Shown here: piece after piece, positions 40,670 through 53,613 of the stretch
Position numbering within the stretch: position 1 is the first letter of the stretch
Layout: each line of letters begins with the position of its first letter
Origin: Gossypium raimondii
Taxonomy: Eukaryota; Streptophyta; Magnoliopsida; Malvales; Malvaceae
Length of the DNA: 64,000 bases
Reading direction: 5' to 3'
Assembly: GCF_025698545.1 (NCBI RefSeq)
Contig: NC_068575.1
Location: forward strand, 59,343,980 to 59,407,979
The notes under the pieces: generated by a model
Databases searched by the model: none
Told to the model about the DNA's origin: nothing
What the model saw: the letters and a program-made list of their open reading frames with translations, nothing else
Translations under genes and position numbers: made by a program

Positions 40670-42631
40670 TTATAAGTGATCAGCTACTTCTCGAATCTGA
40701 ACCAAGGCTTGTCCCATGACACGATCCCTGCTTTTGACCTGATTCTGGAGATAGTGAAGCTGTTCGCTTTGATGATCTTTGTTTTCCTCCAAATACTCAA
40801 TCCTGGCTTCACAGTTCTGCAATGCCACCTCTAGTTCTTCTATAGTTTTCTTCATTTGCTCAATTCTACTTAGACTTGCTTGCAGTTCCACCACTGAATT
40901 ACGATTTCGGTATTGATGAACAATCTTCTCAAGTTCGGCCACTCTAGCCCTTAGTTTATCACTTTCATCTTGATTTTCTAACAAACTCTTCTCAAGCGAT
41001 CTATTTTGCATCTGGGCTTCTTGGAATCTTTCTTCCCATCTGCCAGCCTTGGCTTTTTCTTCTTGAACCTCTTGACGCCATTTGCTCGAGGTTTTTCCCA
41101 ACCAATGATTCTTCACGACGACGTAGTCTCTTATAATCCGTCTTCAAGCTGTTCAGATCCTCCTCGACTTTGCGCTTCCCTTTTCTCAGGCCTTCAGTTT
41201 CCTGCTTTTGAACATCTATGTCCAACTTTAAATTCACCTTTTCTTCCTCCATTTGTTCTAGTTTTTTCTCTAACTCTGCATTCTTCCTTTCGAGGTCTTG
41301 CTTTATGATTTCTAGCTCAGAAGGGACGACGCGCAAATGCTCCTCTATCGACTGACTATTTTCTGAACTTGGCCCGATAATGTTGTCATTGATCCTCCTA
41401 GCACGCCATTCGTTATATTCAGAAGTTGTCATTGGACCGACGGCTAACCTCTTCATTTTGCGAGTCTGATTCCACGCATTGGCCATCTCACGAGCCTTCC
41501 TTTTGTAGCCATCATCCTTATATGAGAATTCACACTCAGCTAGTCCTTGAGTGGCAGGCACAATCTGTCTTAACCTGTACTGTCTTAACACTAGCAATGG
41601 GGCATAGCCAACAGCTCCCCAAATCCCGAGCAACGGAACCCAGTCGAAATCGCCACACCTATATAGGATCTCATCTGGAAGCAACCACGGAGCTCTCCAC
41701 TTGATATCTTCTTCTTGCAGATTCTGAAAGATTGCCATCCATTTCTCCTCTGTAATATCATCTCTCCTTGATGCAGCCACTATCTCTTTCAACGGTGAAT
41801 AACTTTCAGAGAAGACCTGATATGAAACCTTATCAACCTTCCATAAGTGGCTATGGAACCACCCAAGTAATAACTGCGCACATCCAATAAATCTGCCCTC
41901 TCCCGTTCTTCGGCATGCATTTAATGACCTAAAGGTTTCTGCCAAAATCACCGGAACTGGCGTAACTCCCTTGTCAAGCCGGTCGAATAAATCAGTGACC
42001 GCCTCATCAACATGTCCCAAAATCTTAGGGAACAAGATTAGACCATATATACTTAGAGCAAAGATGTCCACTTTCTTCCTCGCATCTGGGTGTGCTAAAA
42101 TGAGGTCCTTCAAGCTTTTCCAAGGAATACACCTACTATCCCCTTTTTGCTTAATCCGAGCTGTAACCCACTGCTCACTCATCCTTGTTATACTCATCAA
42201 CTTCCTCAAGAAGGTTGGTACATTCACCGCTTTCGAATAAATTCTATCCACCTGTACCTTCGAACACCGAAGTAAAGTCGTGTACTCCTCTATTGTAGGC
42301 ACCAGGTCAACCTTTCCGAATGTGAAGCAACTGTAGGCCGGATTCCAAAACTGGACAAGAGCTCGAAACAGACGCTTGTCTACCTTCATGTCAAGTAAAT
42401 AAGGTAAATCCCCATAATTTGAATAGAATAACTGCTAACCTCATTATCCCATTGATCCCAAATCTCCTTCAATTCCTGCAAGTTGTTCTGAGCTACGCTA
42501 ACACGAGTGAAGTCTCATAACTCTGATACGTATCCCACGACCAAACTATCACCCTTTTCATGCTGTATCTTCTCAGACCAAGTCCGGACAGCCGCATTGT
42601 CTTCCACTCTATCAAGAAACCCATTTCCCAT
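40670..42631 (-). pseudogene. ORF1 ahead of gag (plant-mobile-domain-like, DUF7745 type)
   Basis: Starts at the ATG at 42631 and reads FLDRVEDNAAVRTWSEK. A TGA and a frameshift lie before 42400. It then continues MKVDKRLFRALVQFWNPAYS and VDLVPTIEEYTTLLRC for over 400 residues. A frameshift near 41100 leads into a second frame to 40670. The N-terminal two thirds resemble the plant-mobile-domain-like DUF7745. The last third is a long coiled coil of Lys/Glu/Gln heptads. An ORF of this kind before gag is known in Ogre and related Tat elements, and its function is unknown. With lesions ignored it is about 650 aa. The domain name is from memory of similar cotton proteins. Confidence 0.75.
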
Positions 42632-43203
42632 GATAAACTTTCTATATGGCAACCGAATATGAACCAACGCCTTTATAATGAAATGTCATGCAATTATGAT
42701 GTCATGCAATCAAAACAAAAGAAACCCAAGTTAGTATCACATATAAAAATATAATCCAAACAAGAACACTTATTTAGGAATCTACTAGGGTTTGGTATAG
42801 TTCTACCTAGGGCAAGTTCCTAAAGCTCACTATATGAGGTTTAGTTTCTAGAGTAAGGGTACCCGAACCAGCAGATTCCTCGATCCTCACCCATTATAGG
42901 CTCATACAGATCGAGTTCAGTTCAGGGGGACACATTTCCCTATGGCTGCACGGAGATGAAAATCTCACGAAGACATAGGTACGGATGTATCCCGGAAGCG
43001 GTCCACTATCCTGCACGGAGGTGAAAACCTCACGAAGGACTAGTTTCTCGCTCCCACTTAAGGGTAAAATGCAAAATGCAAATGCAAAGTTGCCAAAGTT
43101 CCATGATAAAATATCAATGAGTGCAAAGGGAAAATTTTTAAAAACTTTTTGATTTTCGACACAAAAACAAATATGATCAGTTTATGGCTCGACTCTCTAA
43201 ATG
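42632..43203 (-). other. 5' untranslated leader of the element
   Basis: Between PBS and ORF1. It contains two copies of ctgcacggagrtgaaaayct, each followed by cacgaag (near 42947-42973 and 43011-43038), and no ORF of note. Confidence 0.6.
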
Positions 43204-43221
43204 TCCCCAGTGGAGTCGCCA
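43204..43221 (-). other. Primer binding site of the element
   Basis: Minus-strand TGGCGACTCCACTGGGGA starts 3 nt inside the 5' LTR. It begins TGG, complementary to a tRNA CCA end. Ogre elements are reported to use tRNA-Arg, but I could not verify the match here. Confidence 0.7.
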
Positions 43222-43224
43222 AGC

Positions 43225-44318
43225 TGTCGAAACCGCTTTTTTTGAAAACAAAAATTTAGTTGTCGACTTTTTAAAAAAATAAAAACTGGAGTCGCCACCG
43301 ATCCTTTATTAAGGTGTGACCGGCCCACCTTAAAAATTATTTTGGTCTGCGAATTTTGAGAAAATAGGTTCGGAGTCGATTCACATACGAGGAAGGATTA
43401 GCACCTCGTAACGCCCAAAATTGGTACCAAATTGATTTTTAAATGCATTGGTGTCGAAAATTTGAAAAGATTTTAAAAGGAAACTTTTATTTCGTGAATG
43501 GATTAAGACAATTCTTACTTCAAAGAAATAAAACACTACACCCATAAGTTAGGGCACAATGTTTTAAATCTTCAAAATACTCGAATATTGCCTTTTGTTT
43601 TGAAAACTCTTATTCGAGGGAAAAAATGTCATGACCAGTAAGTTAGGACCCAACATTCTAAATTCCCGAGAATAAGTTTTTATTTAAAATTTGAGTTTAT
43701 TGCAAAACAAATAATTGGTATTCTAGATTCATCGAAAAATAATCGCAATCCAGTAAGTTAGGACACAATCTTTCCCGAGAATCATGAATACCAAATATTT
43801 TGGAATTTGTAAAACAGGAGGATTTCAAAACTTTGAGAAAATCAAAATATAAATTTTTGGAAAGAGATCTTTGAAAAGGTTAAGGTATAACATGAAATAG
43901 TTACTCTAATTTCAAATATAAATGAATAAGTATTTACAAATATATATGCAAGCACAATTTACAAGTCAATTAAAGATACGAGTGTGAATATATTTTAAAA
44001 AAAGTATACATGTAAGAGAAAAGGAATGAAATGTATAAACAAAAACCTTGTAATAAATTATAAAAAAATGTATTTATGTATATGAAAATTACGAAGATAA
44101 GATTCAGTAAAATAGATATATGTATATGTATAGATATTTACAAAATAAGAATGTATAAGTATATATAAAATATAAAGTATATAAAAGTTTAAAAAAAATA
44201 TAAACATATATATATAAAACATATGTATAAAAATGCAAGTATTCAAAATTTTTTAAAAAAATACATATATAAAAAACGTATATATTTTATACAAGAATAT
44301 GCGTATGTACTACATGAA

Positions 44319-44354
<36 letters not shown>

Positions 44355-45470
44355 AAAACCATGCGTGTAAGAATATAGAAATAATGATAATAATGATAAT
44401 AATAAATAAATAAAATAAAGTAAAAATGAGAAAAATAGCTAAAATGGGCTAAATTGAGCTTAAAAACAACAAATGGGGTAATTTTGAATAAAATTTTAAA
44501 AGAAAGGGCCACTTGAACACGCGTAACATAGGAGGACCAAAGGAAATTATCCGTCCTTCCAAAACGTCACAAGAAAAAGGGGCCAAATTGAAACAAAAAT
44601 TAAATGTGCGCCCAATTTTGAAGAAAACAAAACAAGTTTAATTGAAATCTGCTGCAAACAGGAGGGGCCAATTGCATAAATAGCCCATATGACGTCGGTA
44701 GCGGATCCTCCCTCCGGGTCGGGTCACCGCAGTCGAGGCCCAGAAAACGGCGCCGTTTTGTCTCATTACTTAAAACATATTTTTTTCTCTAAAAATCATT
44801 TTCATCAGATTGAAAAGAAAAAAAATAAAAAAAAGGCTCCTTTTGCTCTGCTAGGGTTTTGTCCCTAGCATCATCGCACCACCGTTCAGGCGGTTTGGTT
44901 AGCCCGAATTCAGGCACCGATTTCGACGTTCGGCCAAGCCCCGATTTGAGCGAAGTCGCCGTGACTTCGACGGAGAGTCCTCAAAGGTACTACCCCCTTT
45001 TTTGATTTTTGTTTATGAAATAAAAATAAAAAAAACAACCAAAAGAGTAGAAAATCTGTAAGAAAAAAAAAACCAATTCACCTTCAAAAACTTTGTACTT
45101 TCTTGTATTTCCTTTCTATTTTTTGGTATCTATTTTTCCCCGTCCCCCTGTTACAGATTATAGAAGACCCTTTTATAGGCCGAAAAAAGAAAAAAATACA
45201 ATTATTTCGCTTGTTTTTTTCTCTTCGGACTCTTTGAGTCCGCATTCGCAGGTGAACGTGGAGCAAACGGCGCGCCTGGGGTGGTCGATTCCGAGACGTG
45301 CGGCGCCTGGGAACTGCTGGAGGCGGAGTTGGGCAGACATGCGGCTGCTGGGTGTATTCGGGGCTAGGGTTTCCTTTCTTTTTTTGTTTTTGGTGTATTG
45401 GGCTTGTGCAGGCCTGTATTTGTTGGACTGTTAATTTTATTTGGACTTGGGTCAATTGTGCCCTATTACA
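43225..45470 (-). repeat. 5' LTR of the Tat/Ogre element (right on the + strand)
   Basis: 2246 bp, tgtcgaaacc ... gtgccctattaca on the + strand. Aligned by eye to 29035-31295 it differs mostly by single-base losses, many in homopolymers (for example tttttaaatgc versus ttttaaatgc), plus scattered substitutions and a longer (TA)n tract at about 44323-44352. Confidence 0.95.
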
Positions 45471-45475
45471 ATCAA

Positions 45476-46329
45476 TATTTAAAAATTTTAAAGATTCAAG
45501 AAAATGTATAAAAATTATTTTTAAAATTAAAATTATCAAAAATATATAAACAATATAAAAAACAATTTTGATAGTTTAAAAAAATTAATTAAATGCTCAC
45601 ATCACAGCCAGGGATGGAGGTTGAAACAATCATTTCTTCTTTCGATATAATATAAAAGATATTGGTAATGGGAACAATAAAAAGTAAATGGATGAAATAT
45701 AAATGGTATAGTGAATAATTCTTCTAAACTGCAGATTTTCCATTGGTTTCTGGATAAATTTTACACTGCTTTTTTGGGATTCTTCATACAAGTTGTGGAA
45801 GAAAGAGATATAAAATGTAGAGCTGTTCATATCACATTGAATAAGGCCACCGTCATTTAAATTTCAACCTTGATATTCTAAACAAATTTCGGATATATTT
45901 TCGATCAAGTTTGTAACTACATCATCCATCGGCCTTTTGTTTTGGTTATTAATTTATAAAATGAGCAAATCTGATTCATTTTATTTGACAACAAATTTAA
46001 ATTTAACTTAATCAAATTAAATTATTCGAATTTTTGGATTAATTTCAATAAGTAATTTGATTTTTAAATTCAAGATAAATTAAATTTTACAATTCACATA
46101 ATAAATCGTGTAAATACAAGTTAAGTTCCTGTCAGTTTTGAAAATGAGTAAATTAATCCCTCTAAAAAATTATAAAATAATTAATAATCTTCCAAAAATC
46201 AAAATATTTATAAACAAATTTTAAAAAGTCTTAAAAGGTAGTAAAATTCTTCAGGTTCATCCTCAATATTGACATGGTATTGAAAGAAGCTATTCGAATC
46301 GAGGGATATGGTTCAACAAGATGTGGATT
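45476..46329. other. AT-rich intergenic DNA
   Basis: No recognisable coding or repeat structure. Confidence 0.5.
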
Positions 46330-46560
46330 ATCCAAGTTTCAAGTCACAATACCGGGTAGATATGGGAGGAGATTATGCCTAAAATGGATAATGTCCCTTG
46401 GTGTAGGTTGATTTGGTGTAGTTCCCAAATTCCAAGACACTCATTTATTTCTTAGCATATGGTATAGGATAAGCTTCCAACAAAAGACAAGTTTATCCCT
46501 TGGGATTATCAAGTTAGCCCTGATTGCGATCTTGTAGATCAACAACCGAGACAAGAAGTT
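46330..46560 (+). mobile_element. LINE reverse-transcriptase zinc-binding fragment
   Basis: The + frame around 46375 reads KMDNVPWCRLIWCSSQIPRH, then SFISWHMV, a stop, and DKLPTKDKFIPW. This is the zinc-binding RT segment of plant LINEs (VPWHRLVWF..IPKHSLIAW..LDRLPTRDRL..W). Short and decayed, no ends visible. Confidence 0.65.
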
Positions 46561-46627
46561 GTGTTTGATTGGATTGTGTTCACATATTTGAAAGATTGAT
46601 AATTTATTGAAACAAATCTTTGGGTTG

Positions 46628-47639
46628 TGTTGATGCTGTCGAATGAAGATAAATTTACTTGGTGAAACATATCTTGAGGATCAGATTGATTGTATCAAAT
46701 CCCTTGTATCAAGGATGTTGAATCGGATCAAAACTTGGAGATACCAATTGTCCACCTTACTTTGGTGATTATTATAATATTGTATCTAGCTAATTTAGTT
46801 GTTGTTTAGAAGGGATTGTGATTGATCTTATTATATTTTAGCAAGTATCGATATCATTTATATATTTGAGAGACTTGTATAGGATTATGTACCGGATATA
46901 GAGAGCACTTTTCAGTTCATCAAGGAATGTTATTTGTGAAAGTAAAACCTTTGTGGTTGGTTTTTCGAGCTAAGTTTTTCAGGGGAAGAATTTAGTGGTG
47001 ACAAATTTAGTCTTTGAGTACAAAAGTGAATATTCCTCACTGGGTGTGTTAAAACTAAGATAATTGGTTTATTGGTTTCAAAGATAGTAGATTATTCTCA
47101 CAAAATTAGGTTTTAAGACGTAAGAAAACTGAATTATGTAAACAATCTTGTTGTCCTTTGTTTTTATTATAGTTGTCGTAGTTCGAACAGAAGTGCCTAC
47201 CTTCGCTATCACTTCTGCTCATACTTTGTTCTTGCAAGTTAACAACTAGTTCAGGTTAATAATTGGTATCAGAGCTTCTCAATTAGCATAGCTAGTGGAG
47301 ATTTCTAGTGTTGCTAATTGCAAGATATGGAAGGATCATTAACCGCCCATCCTTCAATGTTGAATTACGGAAATTATGCCTACTAAAAGGCAGAAATGAA
47401 GGTTGGTATCAAGTTCATCGATGAAAAGGCTTAACACTCTATTTTTACTGGATTGCAACCACCCATGATGGTAATTGAAGTTGGAAAAGTACCCAAATCT
47501 GGGCTAGAGTGGACAACTGATAAGGAACAACTTGCTAATGCTAACTCCGAAGCATTATAAATAATTTTTTATAGAGTTACCTAGCAAGAATTCAAGAGGA
47601 TCTCAAAGTGCACCATTGCTAAAGCGGCCAGGGATATTC
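46628..47639 (+). mobile_element. Ty1/copia 5' fragment: LTR, PBS and gag start
   Basis: tggtatcagagc at 47264-47275 is the classic initiator-Met tRNA primer site of plant copia elements. Upstream sequence from about 46628 (tgttgatg) is LTR-like, though the LTR edge is not certain. From the ATG at 47327 a broken frame reads MEGSLTAHPSMLNYGNYAY and later EWTTDKEQLANANSEAL, the start of a copia gag (UBN2-type), with stops. It ends abruptly at 47639, where another LTR begins. Confidence 0.65.
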
Positions 47640-49780
47640 TGTAATGACCCGATAGACAGGGGGTGTCGAAAAGTGCATTTTCGGGACTTCGTTCCCATAA
47701 ATTAGACTAGTAAATATTTTTATGTAGTTAATTAGGTTTCAGTTAAATGAATTTGCATGAATTAAGAGTAATTAGGTATAAGGACTAAACTGCATATAGG
47801 GTAAAAGTTGAATTATAAATTAAAGAATAATTAAAGGGACTAAAGAAGCAATTTTACCATTATTTTTTAGTAGGACGACATTAGGTAAGATATTTGTAAA
47901 ATTATTATATATATTATATAATATGAAACCTTAATATTAAGTATATATATATTATATAATTATAATAACAACAAAAGTAATAAAAGAATGAATATATAAA
48001 AAAAGAAGAAAGCCAAACGAAATAAGAAAGAAAAGAAAGAAAGAATAGAAAGAAGAAAAAGAAAGAGACGCACGACCTTAGGGGCTTCAAAATTTTCAAG
48101 TTCAATTGGTTAGTCAATTTAGTCCCATTTTCTTGTAATTTTGATGTTTTGGGAATCTTGGTGTTAAGTATTACCCGACCCATATTTGGCACTTTGACTA
48201 TTGAATTAATTTCATGTGTATATGGGATTATGTGAAAAATATATTTGTTATTTTGATATTGAATTGAATTAAAGTTGATTGAATTGGATTGAATTGATAT
48301 ATATATATATATATGTATAAATGTGATAATGCAATAATGTGCTAATATGATAATTAGTATTGGTTGTATTTGGAAAGTGAATTGGAACCCTATTAACTGT
48401 ATCGGGCTGAGTCGGATATAAATGGCATGCCATTGGATAGGAGGAGTTCAGAGATTTCTTCGACTTTGAGTCGATGAGGCATTGGGTGCCAATTTACTTC
48501 GGTTTAACTGATGAAACACTGGGTTTCAAATTTATATAGCGCTGGGCGCATATTACTTCGGATTATCCGATGAGGCACTAGGTGCTAAACTGGTGTGTTG
48601 GTTGGATCCGTGTATCCGTCCGAGTCCGAGTCGTGTTAATAGGGGTAATTAAATAAAACGGTACTATGATTTATATTGGATGATATTGTACGTGAATTGA
48701 AAATGGGACAGTGAATTAAAACATGAAAATGAGATACATGAATTATGTATTCATGAATTGGATATGGAATGGTTAATGTTATTGTTTAAATGATATGTGG
48801 ATCAAATTGTGAAAAGCTATTATATAGCAAATGATGAGAATTGATTATGGTATAAAATGATGTATTTATGATTTGAGTATTGATAAGCTAATGTCATTGT
48901 ATGAATAAATGTGGTTTTAAATTTTCAATTGTGCTATAATTAATATGTACATATTATATTATTTTGTCTTTAAATATTCGGATTATAGAAATACCACTGA
49001 GTTTTACTCAGCGTACAGTTTTGTTTTTCGTGCGCAGGTTAGGTACTTAACTTTTGATCATCGATTCAGCATCTAACAACGATCCCAAACTCAAATGTGG
49101 TGATGTTTATCTTTTGTGTCGGCATGTACCTAGAGTGTCTAGATAGTAGTTATTTTGTGGATTGATTGTAAATGAGGTTATAAGTTTAATATTGGTTTGG
49201 TATATACATATAAACATGCGTTAGTGTTTGAAGCCATATTATGGCATGGTAAATTGTACTAAATTTAGATATGTGCATGTGAATTTAAGTTGGTGTTTAA
49301 GTGCTCATGAACTAGGCAAAATGGATTGAATTTGGTATGTTTATAATTTGGATTTGAGTGATGCTTTGATGATATGAATTGAGGATATAAATGTGGTACC
49401 AATGAAGGTACATTGGTTAGGCACCTAGGATGATTATTTTGACATGTTTTGATTGTATTTGATCGTGTTTTGAACTGGTTGAACGAGTGGTTTTTGAATT
49501 GTTTAATGTCCAAGCTTGCAGGGAATGATAAATTATCGTTCAATGCACCTTTTAGGTCTACATAGGCAGACACAATGGCGCGTGACTTGGTCGTGTGAGA
49601 CACACGGATAGCACACGGGCGTGCGAGGCCATTTCAAATGGTACACGGCTTGGCACACGAGCGTGTGGCTTGGCCGTGTGACCCAAGTCAGAGAGTTACA
49701 CGGGCACAAACACGGGCTGGAACACAGCCGTGTTCCCCTTCTTCAAATGCCCACACGGCCGTGTGAACCCTATAGTTAAA
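47640..49780. repeat. Gypsy-type LTR (Del/Tekay-like), truncated or solo
   Basis: Begins tgtaatgacccgatagac exactly where the copia gag stops. It contains three direct ~41-bp units near 48456-48590 (tgatgaggcattgggtgcc, ...cgatgaggcactaggtgct). Toward the end are many cacacggccgtgtg-like palindromic words (49570-49755). That combination is familiar from abundant Malvaceae gypsy LTRs. The right boundary near 49780 is approximate and no TSD was found. Confidence 0.5.
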
Positions 49781-51383
49781 ATTTTTTTCAACATTGTTAA
49801 TTACCTGTAAGTTTTTCAACATTTCTTGGAAATGATGTTTAACGAGCTTGTACCCTGTCGAGAAAAGTGAATAGTTTATCCATCATGCCAACATCTATTG
49901 ATCGGTTAAATATCAAACAACTGAAATAATGGCGAATACATACCTAGGTTGATCACTTTTGCGCGTTGAGCTGCAGAATCGTGCTGTCCATGGTAGCTCA
50001 CTGCAACATGTCTTAGACAATAGCTATGGTGGACACGTTTTCACTCTAGCACTTTCAACTCCACACTTTTTCCCACTCACCTATCAGATATCTTGGGGTT
50101 CCCGGGATATATTTTTTGAAGATATCTCAAAGTTCGAAAATAATGCATTGAAAAATCTGATCGACCTCAACCTCCTGTGAAAAAATTGATCAAAACTCAA
50201 TTGCATTAAAAAGAATTACAAACTAAGATTTAAATAAATCGAGTAGTTCGAGTTTCGATTATAAGTCGAATTGAATTTTACAATTCGAATAATTCAAATA
50301 TACGATTGATGTAAATACGATGCTTCTAAAGATCGAATTAAATAATTATTAACTTTACATCTCAACAAATTATAAAAAAACTTAAAAAATATTTTAAAAA
50401 TCAAAACCATAAAGAACACTAAATTTTAAATCTTAAAATCTACAAAACCCTAACTACACTTTAAGAAAAACAAAACCTTAACCCTAAAAAATCGATTAGA
50501 AAGAAAATACTTTCTGCTAGACGCGTTTCTGAAAGCGTCTTTTTGTCAATACATTGAAAACGCTCCAGTTGAAAGCGTCTTCCTGCAAATCAGTTAAAAA
50601 CATTAAGTGTTTTTTTTTTGTTATTTTAGCCCAATCTCATAATTTTACAGAAACTCAATCTAATTTAATAATTATTTTAAAAATCATGATTTTTAAGAAA
50701 TTCACTCTTCAACGTTACTTAGTCATTAAATTAATGATTATTACTCTAATTTATTGGGCGATGAAAAATTTGAGACGCTAATTTTACAATAAAACTCAAC
50801 ACTGTTCACATAATTTATTTTGGTATACTTAAATGGAAAATAATAAAAGATTTTGGTATATTTTAATAAAAAACCGTAATTAGTTGATACTGATAGTTAT
50901 TGATGAATTTGTACTACAAATGAATTAATAAGGGTAGTTTGCTTGTCTGGAAATGCGTATAAATATATAATCGAATTGCTGATATTTGCAGTGGTGCAAA
51001 TGTAACAGCTGGACCCCAATTTCCAGATAAACAAGTAATTTTTAAATAAATTATTATTTTAATATTATTCAGGTTTATTTTACCGTTCATGTCTAGGTTT
51101 ATGACTGTCTTTTTTAATAATATTGTCTACAAGGTTCAAGCCTACATTCTCTCTTTATGAGTATAATTAATATGTTTTACTATTACACCTAGCCACTTAG
51201 TGGTAATAAATTATTATTTTAAAACACCATGTAATATTATAAATTTATTTTAATAATAAATTAAAACAATAATTATTGTTACGTTGATATACAATACTTA
51301 TCTTAATGAAACATTTTAATATTTTTTGATTACTTTATGGAGACAATAATTGTAATGCTTAATAAAGAGTAAAAAGAAATCGT
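49781..51383. other. Intergenic DNA with one unassigned GC-richer patch
   Basis: 49930-50110 is less AT-rich and reads SLQHVLDNSYGGHVFTLALS in one frame, but I do not recognise it. 50515-50580 has inverted and direct gaaagcgtctt words. The rest is AT-rich. Confidence 0.35.
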
Positions 51384-52190
51384 CACTACACCAAAAGAGG
51401 GCTTTAGCGGTATTTTTTGTGGCGTTTGTAGGTAAAACGCCTCTAAAAATCAGGCATTCGCGGCGTTAATTAAGGCTTACAGTATAGTGGTTTATAGTTT
51501 GGGGTTTGATGGTTACGGATAAATAATATGGTTGATGATTTTAGGGTTTCAGATTGGGGCTAGCTTTTAACAATTAATTAAGCGCTTTTGTGTTTAATCT
51601 TGGATATTCTAGATTAATATAAATGAAAATAATATAAATATAAATATAAATTAATATTTTAAAAATATATCAAAATGGGTTAAATCCCAAAAATATAATA
51701 CTTGATTCGTTATGTATTTGTATAATAATAAATAAGAATTAGAAAAGCAAAAGAAAAATTATAACAATTTAGTCTAAAATATTAAAATTTAATTACGTAT
51801 ATAAAAGTAAACTTTTAGTAGTGTACAAATGTTTTAATAATTAATAAAATTTTATTATTATTGTATTATCATTGTCAAAAGTAATTAAAAGATACAATTA
51901 ATAAAAGATACAATTAAGAAATAAATAAATAAATAAAAGATGTGAGATTTAGTAGCGTTTTCAGCAAAAACGCCGTAAAAAGTTATTAAATATTTGGTGA
52001 AAACGGTGTAGTTTTGTTTGAGAATTGAATGGCTTTTGCGGCACAAGTGTAGAAACGCCACTAAAGGTTGGATTTAGCGGCGCTATGTGGAAAACGCTGC
52101 AAAATTTCCGATTTTAAGTAAACGGTGTCGTTTTATCTGCCACATTAACAACATTAGTGGCGCTATGTTAAAAACGCCGCAATAGTTCAA
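51384..52190. repeat. Left subterminal repeat region of the CACTA element
   Basis: Short words in both orientations, such as tttagcggta, tagcgttttcagcaaaaacg, gaaacgccactaaag and tttagcggcgctatgtgg, recur over 800 bp. In En/Spm such repeats bind the TnpA-type protein. The binding role is by analogy. Confidence 0.7.
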
Positions 52191-52239
52191 TCTGGTAAGA
52201 CGCTGTCGTTTTTTAATTCGTGTCTTTCATCCCAATTAC

Positions 52240-52460
52240 TCCCAATTCCACTTAGCTGAAATTCCCCCCAAATTTCTCCCCAAAATTGCCCTCGATTTTC
52301 CCCCAAAAATCCCCCAATTCTAGAACCCTAGGCTGCTGCGCCCCAACCATCTCTGCTACATTGCTCGTCGACCCTTCTGTTGCCGCTCGTCAACCGTCGT
52401 CCGTCACAGTCCTGTACCACCGCAGTCCTCTGCCGTCGCTAGGGTACAACAAAAGATAAG
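52240..52460 (+). promoter_or_regulatory. Likely 5' leader of the CACTA transposase transcript
   Basis: A C-rich stretch (tcccaattac, ccccaaaaatcccccaattc, ccgtcgtccgtcacagtcct), unusual for the surroundings, lies just inside the left subterminal repeats where CACTA transcripts begin. No ORF of length follows. Confidence 0.35.
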
Positions 52461-53493
52461 GTTTTCCTCATTCTCTCCTTCACTGAAATAGTTTTGCACC
52501 TGGTTCCGTCTGTCTTACAACCTCACATACATTGTTTTACACCTTTATTGATAACTGAATGCTCAAATTGTTGATGGGTTTTAGACAATTTTTTAGTATC
52601 GTGTTTTGGACAGAAAAAATTGGGAATTTGTTCTTAGAATTTTATCTATACCCGTTGCATGATTTAGTTCTTTATTTGTTTATTTCCTGTTTGTATTTTA
52701 AAAAGAAGTTTGAAACTTTTCATAATTTTGTTCATAATTTTGACTATCCTGTTGTAAATAAGAAAATGAATTTGCAGGCTTGTAATACTGTTTGTTCATA
52801 ATTTTGTTAATATTAAGGTTCATAAGTTTTAAACTGTTTGTATTACAGGATTTGCAGGCTTGTAGTATTGGATTAATTAAACTGCGTTTTATATGCATAG
52901 TTGTTTTGTCATTATCCTTTGATGGCACTATTAGTGAAGAATTTGAGCATTATATACACCTTCAATTTGCGTTTAATATAAGCTTTTCTTGAGCTTATAC
53001 CATGAAATAAAAATTTAATATGAAACCATCATATGGTACTAATAAAATGGATACAAAATTGAAATAGTAGATAATGTTTGAAATTACAGTTTTTAAATTC
53101 TTAGAGCACCAATTGAATTGCAAAATATCAAACTTTAGATTTAAAATTTTCATGCCAAATGACCTAACCTCCCTTGTATTTGATAGATTCTTCTCCGGAA
53201 TTTTTTAACTATAAATTGATTCCTATAGTATGAAGTAGTTAGTTAATTGAAATTAATGTTAGTACCTATCATTTATGATGTTGTTAAATTTGACTTGAGA
53301 GACGTAGAAGCCACGTTTTCAGTCAAGTCTTGATCGAAATTATTGGAAATTTGGTTTCGTGTTTTGATCACCAAAAATATAGCATAATTAAAATATGTAT
53401 ATAGCTTAAATGAAATAAAATAAAATAAAAGAAATCTGGTCCTGCTCCTCCTTCAGCTCTCCCTCACTAAAACAACGTTGAATATATAGTTAG

Positions 53494-53613
53494 ATGACAA
53501 AATTCATTGGTCATATGCAGTCAAATAATATAGAAATGCTTAATCCAGTGCATTTCATTAATGAAACATCTTATTTGTTTATATGACAAAATTCATTGGT
53601 CATATGCAGTCAA
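53494..53613. repeat. Direct repeat of about 30 bp within the CACTA element
   Basis: atgacaaaattcattggtca followed by tatgcagtcaa occurs at 53494-53524 and again at 53583-53613, about 90 bp apart. Confidence 0.8.

Larger units (their letters stand above)
29035..45470 (-). mobile_element. Complete Tat/Ogre-lineage Ty3/gypsy LTR retrotransposon, 16.4 kb
   Basis: The two LTRs (29035-31295 and 43225-45470) flank an internal region whose minus-strand order is PBS, ORF1, gag, protease, intron, RT, RNase H, second RNase H, integrase, tandem-repeat 3' UTR, PPT. A 5-bp TSD atcaa sits at 29030-29034 and 45471-45475. RT-RNH-INT order defines Ty3/gypsy. An additional ORF before gag, a second RNase H and an intron between protease and RT are the known hallmarks of the Tat branch that includes Ogre. 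At least eight in-frame stop codons and several frameshifts inactivate this copy. No chromodomain is seen after the integrase. Confidence 0.95.

Noticed and set aside
49959..50180. 73-aa ORF in a GC-richer patch
   Set aside because: The reading looks mildly protein-like but matches no family I can name; not called as a gene.
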